64,000 bases of DNA, taken from contig NC_057380.1 in NCBI RefSeq assembly GCF_016906535.1, positions 310,001-374,000 of the forward strand, read 5' to 3'. The DNA comes from Rhizoctonia solani. Taxonomy: Eukaryota; Basidiomycota; Agaricomycetes; Cantharellales; Ceratobasidiaceae. Under the pieces are notes generated by a model. That model was not told the DNA's origin and did no database searches. It saw only the letters and a program-made list of their open reading frames with translations. Positions within the stretch are counted from its first letter, which is position 1. Every line of letters starts with the position of its first letter. Shown here piece after piece: positions 1 through 10,782 of the stretch. The position numbers were made by a program, and so were the translations under genes.

Positions 1-1794
1 AATCTACAACCCATTCCCAAAAAAAAAAAAAAAGAAAACAGTCGATTGATTCACTGTAGACCAACTAGAATCGCCGATCATTTTCCCACCTCGTCGGCGC
101 TAGACCTATTTATACACGTTTGTTGTTGCCCTTTCGCCTCTTTTGCCAATTCATGCCTCTCTTAGTGGGTGGTCTTGCTACGAAAAATTTAATCTATCAG
201 CTGAAATGATGTATGGAATGATTCCGGTTTATTTTCCGATCAGACGTCTTGGGCTGGGAAAAACAACAGAGCTCGAGTCGTCTGTGGGCTTTGGGTTTTG
301 GGTTTTGCCCGGGCTCGAGGGGGGGGGGGGATTACCGGATCCTGTTGCAGTCTATTTGTTGGTTCGACCCGAGGTGTAATAGTATGCGCTAACAACAAAC
401 TCGAACGATTTGGAAGGTTTCGTTAGTATGAGCATAATAACGCTAGCAACACCTTCATCTATACATCCCATACGATAGCACAGCAGCAACGATGAACAGC
501 TTTATCCGTATCCTGCGAAGCTCTGGAACGCAATTTCCGTTCATCCAAGTTGATAAACCATTTCAGGATTAGCGTGTTGATGGAGAGAGAAAGAAATGGA
601 CTTGGCTAGTGGGTTCCCGAGTTCTTGTTACTATGATATCATTTTTGTGCTTCTTGATGGGACCTTGTTGGGATGGCTGCGTTAGGCCTGTGCAAAGTGG
701 GGGGAATCGTGAGGGGAGGGATTATCGAGTGGGTTGAATTTGAAATAGACGGGTCGTAGAGTTGTGGAAAGGGTGTGTTTTGTGAGATAGTCGTCGATGG
801 ATATCTGCTGCAGCCCTATATATGCATCGTTTTCCTGTTTTCTATATAACATACACAGGCATCTGCCGCGACAGCTCCTTTTCCTGATGCGCTAGGTGAT
901 GGTATGGTTTCAGTAACTCGGGTCGGGTGACGGTTATTGATGTTTGTCGGGTGGGAAGTTGTAGCACGAATACTCATATGATACGGAGAGTTACAAATAG
1001 ATAGCTAACAGATCATGCCAGTTAGATTGGAGCGCCCCTAGAGCAGTAGGCAGGTTAAGAATACCCGGCATCGTCGGTACTGTGCGTTGATAATGTAAAC
1101 CCCATGGCGAATTCAAGACTTTCATAATATACGTCTCGTTTTAGGTACAAAGGAGTCAGCCCCTGTTCGTTTTAAACATTGGGGAATGGTCGACGCCAGG
1201 GTACGTAGTAGGATAATATTAGGCGTTCAGTATGAAACGACCTGGAGTGTAACATGCAAGCCCACAATGAAGAATAATTGGATGTTGAATCAAGTAGTTT
1301 ATTACGACAAGTCCTCAGCTGTTGCGTTATTGATTGGTACGCAGCGAAATTACTGACACGACATAAATGAAGGTATGGTACCTCAGGCATCTCGAGTTAA
1401 CCTATGTTAATGCTAGGAATATCGGTGGGCGACAGCATCCAGGTGAGTACCTCCGGAGAAGCAGCTGAAGTGCGTAAAAGACACTCTGTTATAGTGGTAC
1501 TCCAGCTTTGACATGCGGAGCGCGGCGACTGGAGGAGCCGGGAAAAAAGAAGCAACGTGAAATACAGAGACGTGTGCAATACACGAGTAATAGCGGGGGC
1601 GCAGGCCTAAGTTAAGGATGGGTTCTCTCGATCGGAATCGCTGCCGACCAAGCTTGATTCTCAAGTTAATGTAACAAATTTAAATCGTGCAATATGATTC
1701 ATTTTCATCGATGTTTACAGCTTCGGAGATCATCATCTCCTTGGTACCCCCTACGAATTGGACCGTTGCAGATAGTTGCTTATCCCGAGCTGCT
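1..1794. other. intergenic, no gene supported
   Basis: Only short open frames without recognisable motifs are present on either strand. There is a poly-A run near 18-33, a G10 run near 320-330, and no element ends or tRNA. I see nothing else that can be named. Confidence 0.6.
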
Positions 1795-3879
1795 TCAAAA
1801 GCAAATCTTTCGGTAGTAAGATCGGGAAATCTTCACAGCTCCTCCATGGGGCACTCCTTCAGCAGTAGCTGGCTGGTTGGTTAGATAACTGGGGTCTATC
1901 TGGCCAACCACTCGTTCGGCACTCTCCAACGCGCCTGCAACCCACCTGTGATCTCAAGTACGTCAGGTTTGGTTTCACAAGACAGAGTAGTTGGCTTACG
2001 CATGACATGTACTGACTGCCTCTCCGGCGAAATGTAACCGTCCGTCAGCCGCGCATCGAGTCATACTCTTGTATAGTGTACTAAATTGTCCTGGACCGAA
2101 GAATGCGTAGGCACCTGCAAAATGTTTATGAACAAGGGATTACAAGTGAAGGAAAACCTACTTACCCATTGTCTTGGGGTTGTGAGTCCAGTCGAAACCA
2201 TACATAGACTGGAACTGGTCTTCCAAGAAGCTAAGATCGACGCCATGAACATCCGCAAGGTCTCGTAAAATGGCATTCTTCAGTCGTTCGTTGTCGAACG
2301 ATGCCTCTCCTTGCATTAGCCCACCCATAGATAAGGCATCTTGAGCTGCACGCAGAACTGTAAGTCAGAGTAGCGGGACGTTGGATATCAGATACATACT
2401 CCAGCAGTAGCTCGCAATCAACACGGTCGATTGGCCGTCCCCGTGGGATGGATACACCACAGTACGAACTGGTCGATCTGTCTTACTCTGTCCACCATTG
2501 ATCCCAAATTTTTCTTTCCACCAATTGGTCTTGAATTTGATTCCCACTTTGGTAGATGGGCCAGGGGAGAGCATGAGAAGGGCACTCTTCTGAGTGTAAT
2601 CGAGTTCGCAGGTTGAGAGATCGATAAATCGCATGACCTGGGGAGAAACGGCCAAAACAACGTGAGAGTATCCTGCCTTTACGAATGAATCGAAATCAGG
2701 TAGATCCGGCTTCGTACGGTGTTTCCCGGAAATGGTGAGCTCTCCAGAAGCCTTGTTGAACACAACAGAGGTGACCTGATGACGTAGATAGATATTGACA
2801 TTCTCCTTGAATGTCTCGTCCGTTTCTAGCCTTTCCCTCATTGCGTCAGTAATCCTCTCCGAGCCGTGCCTATTTTGGCTGCTCAGCGGCTAGATCATGC
2901 TATGACTGGTCAACTCACTTGACGCATCGCCATTTGGTGTCTGGTAACCCTTCGGCAAATGCATACATCTCTAGGATTGTTTCACTGTTTACCGTGTCAG
3001 TCACAAACTTGGCCTAGTAATAAAGTGACTCACACGAAAGCGCGATCGAACCACCCAGCAGAGAATGTCATAGTCTCTAGCCAGTTTATGACTGTAGTAG
3101 GATAGAGCTTCTTTGCTGGGAAGATGACCTGACCCGTCTCGCTATCTATCACTTCGGGAAATTCCACAAATGCCATCAAGCTACGAGTAGAATGCTTGTC
3201 GTAATGTTCCACAAGGTATTCAAGAGCATCATTGAAGTCAGTTCTCAGTCTATGCAGCCACCTTGCATAGACATTCTCCATTAGTCTGTCGTAGCCCTGG
3301 TCCGCCCATTCGTCAGGAACATTGCCTCCTCGAGCTTGGCAAGCACCAAAGTCTTCACCTTGTGCATCACTTTGTTGGCGTCGAATACCATTGTAGTACA
3401 AGAAAGATTCCCTGGTATTCATACGGTATTCAAGTAATGGGATGTCAAGTTCTCTGAAAAGCTGGTAGGTTGTTTTCATGACCGAAGTGCACGGGAACCG
3501 CATTGCGCCAACGTCCTAAGGAGCATAGAGATTAGCGTGAGCCCTCTGGAAGAGCTGAAATACAAACAAAGTAATCCCATTCGCCTCCATGTGGAAATTT
3601 ATACGTGTAAAGGCGACCACCAACATGACCAGCCGCCTCGAACACGTCAACTTTGTAATTGGCACCAAGTTTCATTGCCACACGTAAGCCAGAAACACCC
3701 GCGCCGATAACAGCAACACGTTCAACGGGCTTGATAACATCTTCCTTGCTATCACCCTGGGGTAATGGGATACCGGTGTCGAATTTGAGTTCTTCGCTCT
3801 GATATTTCTTGATAAGTAGTGTGCTATAAGCCCAAAAAACTTTAGCAGTATTGTCGTTGTCGACTTTGTAGAGATCCAT
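1795..3879 (-). CDS. L-amino acid oxidase / flavin monoamine oxidase, 604 aa, seven exons
   Basis: FAD-dependent oxidase that should convert L-amino acids to 2-oxo acids with release of ammonia and hydrogen peroxide. Exons on the minus strand are 3879-3568, 3515-3036, 3013-2919, 2869-2400, 2357-2166, 2114-2000 and 1945-1795; together they give 1,815 nt, exactly 605 codons. The N-terminal Rossmann motif is VAVIGAGVSGLRVA (GxGxxG), followed by VFEAAGHVGGRLYTY. The join of exons 1 and 2 restores YFDVGAMRFP, a family hallmark. The C-terminal FAD/substrate part reads GAYAFFGPGQF, then LHFAGEAVSTCHAWVAGALE. Introns are 20-53 nt; the donor of intron 2 (GTGTGA) is the least certain. No signal peptide is visible. 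The family also includes bacterial and snake-type LAAOs and monoamine oxidases, so substrate range cannot be fixed. No lesion is seen. Confidence 0.88.
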
Positions 3880-5316
3880 GGCGTAAAATGATAAAAACGC
3901 AGGCAGGTACAGCTAGGATTGGGTTGACAGAGCTGTAGAGGGACTGTAGTGCTGGATGATAGATCTTAATTCTCCATCATTTATATAGAATTTGGCCTGT
4001 GTCATTACACAACATGGGTCGAAAGCGGTCTCGGGTGCTATTGTAAATGTTCCTGTGTACTTTGAGGCCAGCCTGGGTGAATCTAGATCAATGCCAGGTA
4101 CATTCGTGACAAATTGACGTAAATTTATTGAGTTGGCTAACGGAAGATGAGAAACCGAGTCCGGCAACCCAGAGCGCTGACAAGAATAATAGAGGGATGA
4201 GCATGAGGCTATACCACCTGACAAGAGACAGACCTCAGGATTCAATTAGTGGCGGACCGGACTACACTACCTCCGAGTCTATGTTCAGACTTTTCAGCAT
4301 TGAACAATCGGACAAATCTGGATTGAGCAATGCTGATTTGAGTGAGTATATTGAGGCAGGTCTGTTGGTTATGAACTGCGAGTGCAACGTGTTCGACCTT
4401 CTATAGTGGGTATATACTAAAATGCGGATACAATGCCTTATAAAGAAGACTTAGATCGAATATGCCTTTACAAAAAAAAACAAGTGAATCATAGAAATAA
4501 TGCATAGCATCAGTTGAAAGCATTTGAAGGCCATAATTAGTGTTGAACAAAGCATTAACGAGGCCCGACAGACTTGGCTGCTCAAAAAAATCGTTCACTT
4601 CTCCAAAAGAAGCGCTTAACTCCAGAGTTTCCCAGAGCGCTCCAGACATCTACAGGGGCCTCTAGAATACCCTAGAGCTAAGCCGCCTGATTGGTAATCT
4701 CTGGGGAACTCCAAACAAACGGAGGTTTACTTGAGCGGCTAGGCATATATAATGATTGATTGTAGCATTTTTAAGCCGGACTCTGGTTTTTGGTGCTAGC
4801 AAGGAATTATCACTCCGACTTGCTTTTCAGTTCTCAATATTGTTGAGACCACGGTGGAGACGGGGATGTGTAGCGGTGGAAGGGATGAATCTCCGCGTAT
4901 GCGGGCACGTGCTATATACATGCGACTGGGGAGCATACCCCCGTGTACCCCCTACTCCAACGGCCCCTACTCTCGGAAACGATTATTCAAGGCCATTTGG
5001 AACCAATCCCCCAAGGCGCTTCCCATAATAGGAAAAGGCTTCTTTCTTCCACAAAGACATATCCCCGTCAAACACTGTCATAGGGCTCGAATATCTACAC
5101 ATGAAATATCGGAGGGCTCACCTGAGTCGATTGTGAGATAGCCGGGTCTTGGTACTTCATAATAGACACCATCGAGTCGGACACTTCGATCCAAATCTCA
5201 TACATCAAGCCATTCCCCTAAGAAAGCGGTTGATCTTTCCAACCACCTCTTGCCATCATACGTTTGATTTAAGCGCAGAAATCTTTCTGACCGAAAGAAT
5301 CAATACTTTAGTCCAA
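3880..5316. other. intergenic between divergent genes
   Basis: The stretch separates the oxidase (minus) from the hydrolase (plus), so both promoters should lie here. A TATA-like CATATATAATG occurs at about 4743-4753. The frame at 3,913-4,245 (minus) has no recognisable domain. A GC-rich piece at about 4,610-4,750 contains CAGAGCGCTCCAG and resembles the palindrome-rich stretch near 56,650, but the match is weak. Confidence 0.5.
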
Positions 5317-7686
5317 ATGAATCTACTACGAACGATGGTTATGGGTGTAGTGTCGGTTGTAGGAATGGTACTAGCTAACAATTCAGCTCACCAACCCACG
5401 GTACATATATCGAAAACATGTTCCGAATATTTTTTTATTGAAATGTGCTAATATCGTGGTACCCTTAGACTATCGAGAGAGGCCAACGTCCAACCAGAAT
5501 TTCACTCTACGTGTAATCCGACTTCCCGCTCTCAAGAAGGCCCCTGAATGGCTTAGTTCAATATTTATTGATCCAGGAGGCCCAGGCATGTAACGAAAAT
5601 TCTGAACATCTGCTTTCTATTTGAGTACTCATAAAGGTCCTCAGGCCAAAGCGGGCGTTCCTTGCTTGTCGAGAAGTGGCATTAACTCCGAGAGATGACC
5701 GGGGGCCACTATGATCTTATTAGTTAGTAATCTGTTTCCATTTATTATCTTTTTAAAACGCATTGGATACTCACCTCTTATAGGCTGGGACCCCCGGGGT
5801 GTGCCTTCTTCTCGGCCACAGGCACACTGCTTCGATAGCGCGTCCGAAGAAAAGAAGCTCTGGGCCGATACGGTGTTTGGTCCTGGGCTTGAAGCACGTG
5901 GTCATTTCTCAACCCAGGATGATGTTGCCGAGTTTCTTGAACTTTCCCAATCAGCAGATCAAGTCCTTCTAAATTTCAAGAAAAAATGCGAACAACGGAA
6001 TATTCCAGACACACTATCGTATATAGGCACAGTTGCAACCGTAAGGGACATGCTTGCAATCAATGAAGCTTATGGAGGCGCGGAGAAAATAAATTTCTGG
6101 GGATTCTCGTAAGTGTTGAACTTAATTGCAGCCAACCGCTCAGCCGTGAGATAGACATGGGAGCCTGATCGGACTCTACTTTGTCAATTGTGTGTTTTGT
6201 GTAAACCCATATCCAGAAGCAACTGAATATTGGGCCTAGTATTCCCAGAGCGTGTGGATCGCGTTATTCTAGGAGGTGTTGTAGACCCGGAATATTGGGC
6301 GAACAAGCCGCCACATATGGTATGCTAGTTCATTATGGACCGCTTGCAATTAGGTAAATTACTGAGTCATCCACCAAAGTCATGGTCGGTCACAGCAACA
6401 CATATTGATGAGATACTGGGGAAATTTGCTACTGCCTGTATTGAACGGCCCAAGTCGTGCGAGTTCGGAAAAGGCGTAAAGACTCAAGCCGAACTTCTTT
6501 CTAAACTCAAGAATCTACTTAACGTGAGCAACCTGGGATGATGTTTCTGTTGTCCTTCTGAAATCTTTGAGTCTAATAGCTAGCGTACGAACACAAAAAA
6601 GTAACGGCAAAACTGCAGAATTCAGCTCCTCTGGAATTCGTGGTGCGCCTACAGCTGTTTGATTGCCGTTACCTTGATCGCTGATAAGAGCTCAAAGAAT
6701 CTTTACTAAAGAACCTGCCAGATCCCGATCAGTGGAATAACCTATCAAATGCTCTTTCCGGCATTTACGGAAAATTGCGATCACAAGCCGTAGTTTCCGG
6801 AAGTTCTGTACTCTCCCGCCTCTCCCCATATATGTGGAGAGGATCGAGTCATAACGATTTCACTGATGATACCCCCAATTACTCGTTTCAAGCGATTATC
6901 TGTGGAGATGCAGTTAATCAAGCTGGTGTGACTACCAAAGAAGTGTTTCAGGAGCTAATGAGAGTGGCTAAAGATGTTACTCTAATACGTGAGCTGGTTC
7001 AATGAATTTTGGAATATACTAATTTGTATTTAGTTGGACCGGCACGGGGCGAGGTAAGCGTGTTCGAGCATACCTGACAGCTTTGCAACCGCTAATATTA
7101 CCGCTCGACCTGACAGGGTGGCCTCTACTGCCATCAATGGCCATACCGAGAGGTTGAACGGCTTGGTAGCCCATGGAAAACGAGTTTGTCGAAATTGTCA
7201 AAGCCACTTTTGATTCTAGGTGTGCATGTGCATTTCGTCTCCGGCGACTAGTGGTAGACCGAATGACTTGAATTTAGGGAACACCATCGACCCTATTACA
7301 CCCTACAAGTCGGCTGAGAAGGTTGCCCATGCACTTGCAGACTCGACTGTGTTGGTAACGTAGGAAGCTTATGGCGTAAGTTTAGGTGACTATTCCCTTC
7401 GGAGGGTCCAGTAATGTTACTGCCCTTCAGCATATTCCTTCATGGAAATTGTCTAGCAAATGGTGAGGCCGCCAAATCATCCCTGATAATACGTCTACTG
7501 AGAGTGCCCGCAGTTTTCTATTGTGCAGAACTATTTCGTAAATGGTACTCTTCCTTCTCCCGGAACCACCTGTAAAGTAAGGACGATTAAGTGTGCTAAT
7601 ATTACATTTTATCTAACATTCATACAGATATACAGGATCCCTTTCCTGGAGGAACGGCGGATGATAAGGGGCGGTCAGAGCTCTGA
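5317..7686 (+). pseudogene. TAP-like secreted alpha/beta hydrolase (serine peptidase family), decayed
   Basis: Related to tripeptidyl-aminopeptidase-like fungal hydrolases (alpha/beta fold plus C-terminal TAP-like domain). A hydrophobic N-terminus (residues 6-20, MVMGVVSVVGMVLA) looks like a signal peptide. In order I see CANIVVPLDY, FIDPGGPG (oxyanion region), MTGGHYDLI, WDPRGV, the nucleophile elbow GFSHGS, FPERVDRVILGGVVDPEYW, then GGLYCHQWPYREVERL, the catalytic-Asp strand NTIDPITPYKSAEKVA and the end DPFPGGTADDKGRSEL before TGA at 7684. Many introns of about 50 bp rejoin these blocks (for example 6320-6379). Three lesions break it: a one-base excess at about 5,440-5,446 just before CANIVV, a frame slip at about 5,690 before MTGGHYD, and an in-frame TAG at 7361-7363 where the family has Gln (LVTQEAYG). 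The frame between that TAG and NYFVNGTLP is also hard to join. Assembly error remains possible. Confidence 0.68.
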
Positions 7687-7907
7687 TGAGAATTTCCCGA
7701 GGGAGAACTTGTTCATCTAATGACGATATCAGCAACTATCACGATCCATTGTTGCTGCCCTTCCTTCTCCTTTATGCAAATTATCTGTATTGTGGCTGCT
7801 TCGAGCTTAAATTTATGATTGCCTCTTTGGAAATCTACCGCCCTCCCACCAGCTATAGTACCCGTTTATCAAGTTGAATCGAATATCGTGGAAAGTGTAC
7901 ATGTGAG
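7687..7907. other. intergenic, nothing recognised
   Basis: AT-rich sequence between the decayed hydrolase and the dispersed repeat copy. No motif was recognised. Confidence 0.5.
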
Positions 7908-8243
7908 ATTTCACTTATCGTCCACTCTTGTAATACGAACGTCGATGGCGACCGTGTCGCCGAGATAATGAAAATCCGTAGAACACTCGATTGTTGTGGT
8001 TCGAAAGTAAAGACAGTTATCAGAGAATCCCCCCCCCCCCCGGGACCTTATAAGATCAACGGGGTTCGTACATGAGTAAGTGGAACAATTCAAACGAGAG
8101 CATATAGTTAGGAATCAGATACAAGCAATAAAGGTAGCAAAGGGAGGGCTGAAATGGTCCGTCGGGTGAGCGTGGCCGACTTGATTATGTAAGCTGTTCG
8201 CATATAATAGAGTTAATATACGAATATCGTGCATCCCTTACAG
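7908..8243 (+). repeat. dispersed repeat copy R1 with a broken small-protein frame
   Basis: About 335 bp closely match 55,311-55,639 (same strand) and, inverted, 54,748-55,055. The repeat includes the end of a conserved short reading frame (LDCCGSKVKTVIRESP, then PYKINGVRT and TGA) and about 170 bp of shared downstream sequence ending GTGCATCCCTTACAG. In this copy one A is missing in the run before the Thr-Asn-Val codons, so the frame is broken. A C13 run makes four proline codons where the other copies have one or two. No terminal repeats or target duplication are obvious. Confidence 0.75.
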
Positions 8244-9246
8244 TACAACAATAATATATAAATTGCCTTCAAGTGGAGTTTTTGTGACGAAGCCAAAGCA
8301 TGAAGCGAGTCAAGTGACCACCGCTTCATGCCGTGTCAACTTGCGTCCGACCTCACCTTCCGGCCTCGCACATACCGAGTGCCGCGGCACGCCTTTGCGT
8401 GTCGTTTTTACCACACCTACCATCCCGTAAGGTCATGAGAGCTGGTTTGGGCCGCCCAGCCACGAGCCAGAATCGCTGCCGGGCGCGCCCGGTCCACCCT
8501 CGCTGCTTCGCAGCGCGGGGGCTCCCCAACCTTCACTGCTCTGGGTCTCGTGACCGACGCAGAGGATAAATCTTTATTCAAACGGAAGATGCCTATGAGC
8601 CGCCTACCTAGTTAATAGCCCTGGGCTGGGGCCAATAAATCAGTTACCTCCAGAAATCTTGCCTCACAAATTTCAGCTTATGTTGACTCAAGCTTATCGT
8701 ATGGGTAAACTTATTGCTTATGTATGTCGGAGAAGAGAAAGTAGAAGAAGTCCCAACTTGTGCTCCGGCGCGAGCCATCGTGTGATAGGCAGTAGAAATA
8801 ATATATGGAAGGAACAATACGTACAAAAGACAAAACCTTCAGGAGCCAGGTGAGGATGAAGGATGGCTAGATTGCGCAGATGGTCTGCCACTTGTTTTTC
8901 ATGTCGAAGAATCAGACCTGTCGAACAGTGAAGGATTCAGTCTAACACTAGGGTGTTTCAAACAGAAATGTCGACATTCCCATCTTGGCGTCTAGTGGTC
9001 CAAACGGTAAGTTCAATTTAGCGCCTAATGAGATCATAGTATTTCTAAAGCTCAAACTCTGAGAGATTCTTCGCCTCGTTCCGCGCCTAATGTGAATTTG
9101 CAATCAAGAACCATCGCTTAATTACTTGTGACGTCGACGACGCATCCTTGAACCCACTACTACCGCCTGTTTTATCTAGGGATTCGACTGAGCAGTATAC
9201 AGAGACAATTAGTTGTTAGGGAGCTTGACACTTGGCTTACTTCTGT
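8244..9246. other. intergenic, GC-rich patch
   Basis: A GC-rich patch at about 8,330-8,560 includes a GCTGCTTCGCAGC hairpin, but the open frame across it has no recognisable domain. A short tRNA D-arm-like string occurs near 8,988 without a T-arm. Otherwise nothing is seen. Confidence 0.45.
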
Positions 9247-10782
9247 ATGGACATCATGAACTATGCTTGCGATCGCTCTGCCCCCACTGCACCCATTGAC
9301 AAGCTACCAACCGAGCTGTTGATCGACGTATTTCTCCTTGTACTGTCAGGCCATTGCCAAAGTACCTCTTGCACCAGTGTAGACACTCCGTGGGATCCCA
9401 TCTCATACCCTGATTGTCTAACGCATGTTTGCTATCGATGGCGCATGGTCGCAATATCAGTTCCTTCTCTATGGACCCACATTGACCTAAACCCACATGC
9501 ACCGAAGGGTGAAAGTCTTATTGATTATGCAAGGAACTATGCTCACCGCTCCGGTACTCTACCACTTGAGCTCCGCCTACGCGATAAGGCGTGTGTGCGG
9601 AATGATGCCTATATTATGAAAAATGTCTTCTTGCTTCTTGGCCCTCGCACAAAATCGCTCGATTTTACCATCACCTCTCCCGAGATACTACACTTCCACC
9701 GCTTTGTCTTTGAGTATCTACTCCCAAGAATATCTCCCAGAGTTTTCAAAACACTCCGAATAAGTTGTGAGGTTTCCCTCCCAGACTCGTTTATAGCTGG
9801 CCGTGATTCCGATCCTTGGGTAGTCTTCGACTCGGACAACCCAAACGATTATGACTGGGGGCCCAACATATTGCACTGGGAACAGGATTTTATAAATTAC
9901 AGCTTTTCGGGTGTCACAAATCTACGTTTATGTGGTGTATTCTTCAACTGGTCGAGCCCACTATATCATGGCCTGGTCGATCTCCGGCTCACCTCTCCGC
10001 CTATAGGCGGGGCAACCGATATATACGTCTACACGTTGAGGTCGATCTTGTCGAAATGCCCAGAGCTTAGAATATTCCATTTCTCTCTTCAACTTATTAT
10101 ACATAACACAACAGATGACGAGTCATTGTTCGAGCAACCAGAAGAACCTGTATTCTTACCAGAGCTGGAGGTCATCCATGTATCCACAGCAAATGCATAC
10201 ACAGGAAGACATGAGTCCTTCCACGTTGGATCTCTGCTTCATCTACTCGCACCCGGTTCTAAGCCACTCCAGCTCAGTCTCGAGACTGGACACAATCAAA
10301 ATGAGCATTTACTGGCCTCAGATGAAATGAAGGGGTTTTTCTCGAGGTCAAAAGTAGAACGACTCTGTCTTCGGAACGGGCATCAATCAATAAACGACCT
10401 GCGATTCTGCCATCTCCCAGTTCTGAAGTTTCTTGTGCTTGATTCCTGCCGTCACATCTCAGCGTTCGCAGACCCGAGTTGGCCGTTGGTACTGCAGTCT
10501 GTTTTTGTGAATGCCGCCACGCTCACCTTGGAGGATTTGCGTTCCATTGTTGGGTTGTGTCCTGATGGTCTTGTGCTTTCACGGTGCATGGTACTTCGCA
10601 TGCTTATGGGCCAAGAAACCGCTCTTAAGTCTGTACCTGAGGTAGAGCTACAAGCCATATTTCCTGCCGTAAATTTTACCACGGAGGATAGATTGTGGTG
10701 TAATCTAGTTGCTCATTGGGGCCTTTTGATTAGTTCATCCTCTTTGATGTATTCGTGTGCCACTGTTTGGTTCATCAGTTAA
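9247..10782 (+). CDS. F-box protein, single exon
   Basis: A 511-residue open frame starting at the ATG at 9247; the in-frame codon at 9232 is TTG and a less likely start. Residues about 18-85 form an F-box-like domain: the PIDKLPTELLIDVFLLVL helix, a short insert, then CLTHVCYRWRMVAISVPSLWTHIDL, the usual end of fungal F-box domains. The rest is Leu-rich with repeats of the LKFLVLDSC type, as in degenerate leucine-rich repeats. The family's role is substrate recognition in SCF (SKP1-cullin-F-box) ubiquitin ligases; the target cannot be predicted. Basidiomycetes of this kind carry many such genes. No introns or lesions are needed. It stands alone, with about 1 kb of noncoding DNA on each side. 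Confidence 0.85.
   Translation: MDIMNYACDRSAPTAPIDKLPTELLIDVFLLVLSGHCQSTSCTSVDTPWDPISYPDCLTHVCYRWRMVAISVPSLWTHIDLNPHAPKGESLIDYARNYAHRSGTLPLELRLRDKACVRNDAYIMKNVFLLLGPRTKSLDFTITSPEILHFHRFVFEYLLPRISPRVFKTLRISCEVSLPDSFIAGRDSDPWVVFDSDNPNDYDWGPNILHWEQDFINYSFSGVTNLRLCGVFFNWSSPLYHGLVDLRLTSPPIGGATDIYVYTLRSILSKCPELRIFHFSLQLIIHNTTDDESLFEQPEEPVFLPELEVIHVSTANAYTGRHESFHVGSLLHLLAPGSKPLQLSLETGHNQNEHLLASDEMKGFFSRSKVERLCLRNGHQSINDLRFCHLPVLKFLVLDSCRHISAFADPSWPLVLQSVFVNAATLTLEDLRSIVGLCPDGLVLSRCMVLRMLMGQETALKSVPEVELQAIFPAVNFTTEDRLWCNLVAHWGLLISSSSLMYSCATVWFIS

Noticed and set aside
8333..8569. 78-codon GC-rich frame, plus strand
   Set aside because: No motif and no splice or promoter context; a composition effect.
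8985..9020. tRNA D-arm-like TCTAGTGGTCCAAACGG
   Set aside because: No T-arm or acceptor stem partner found.
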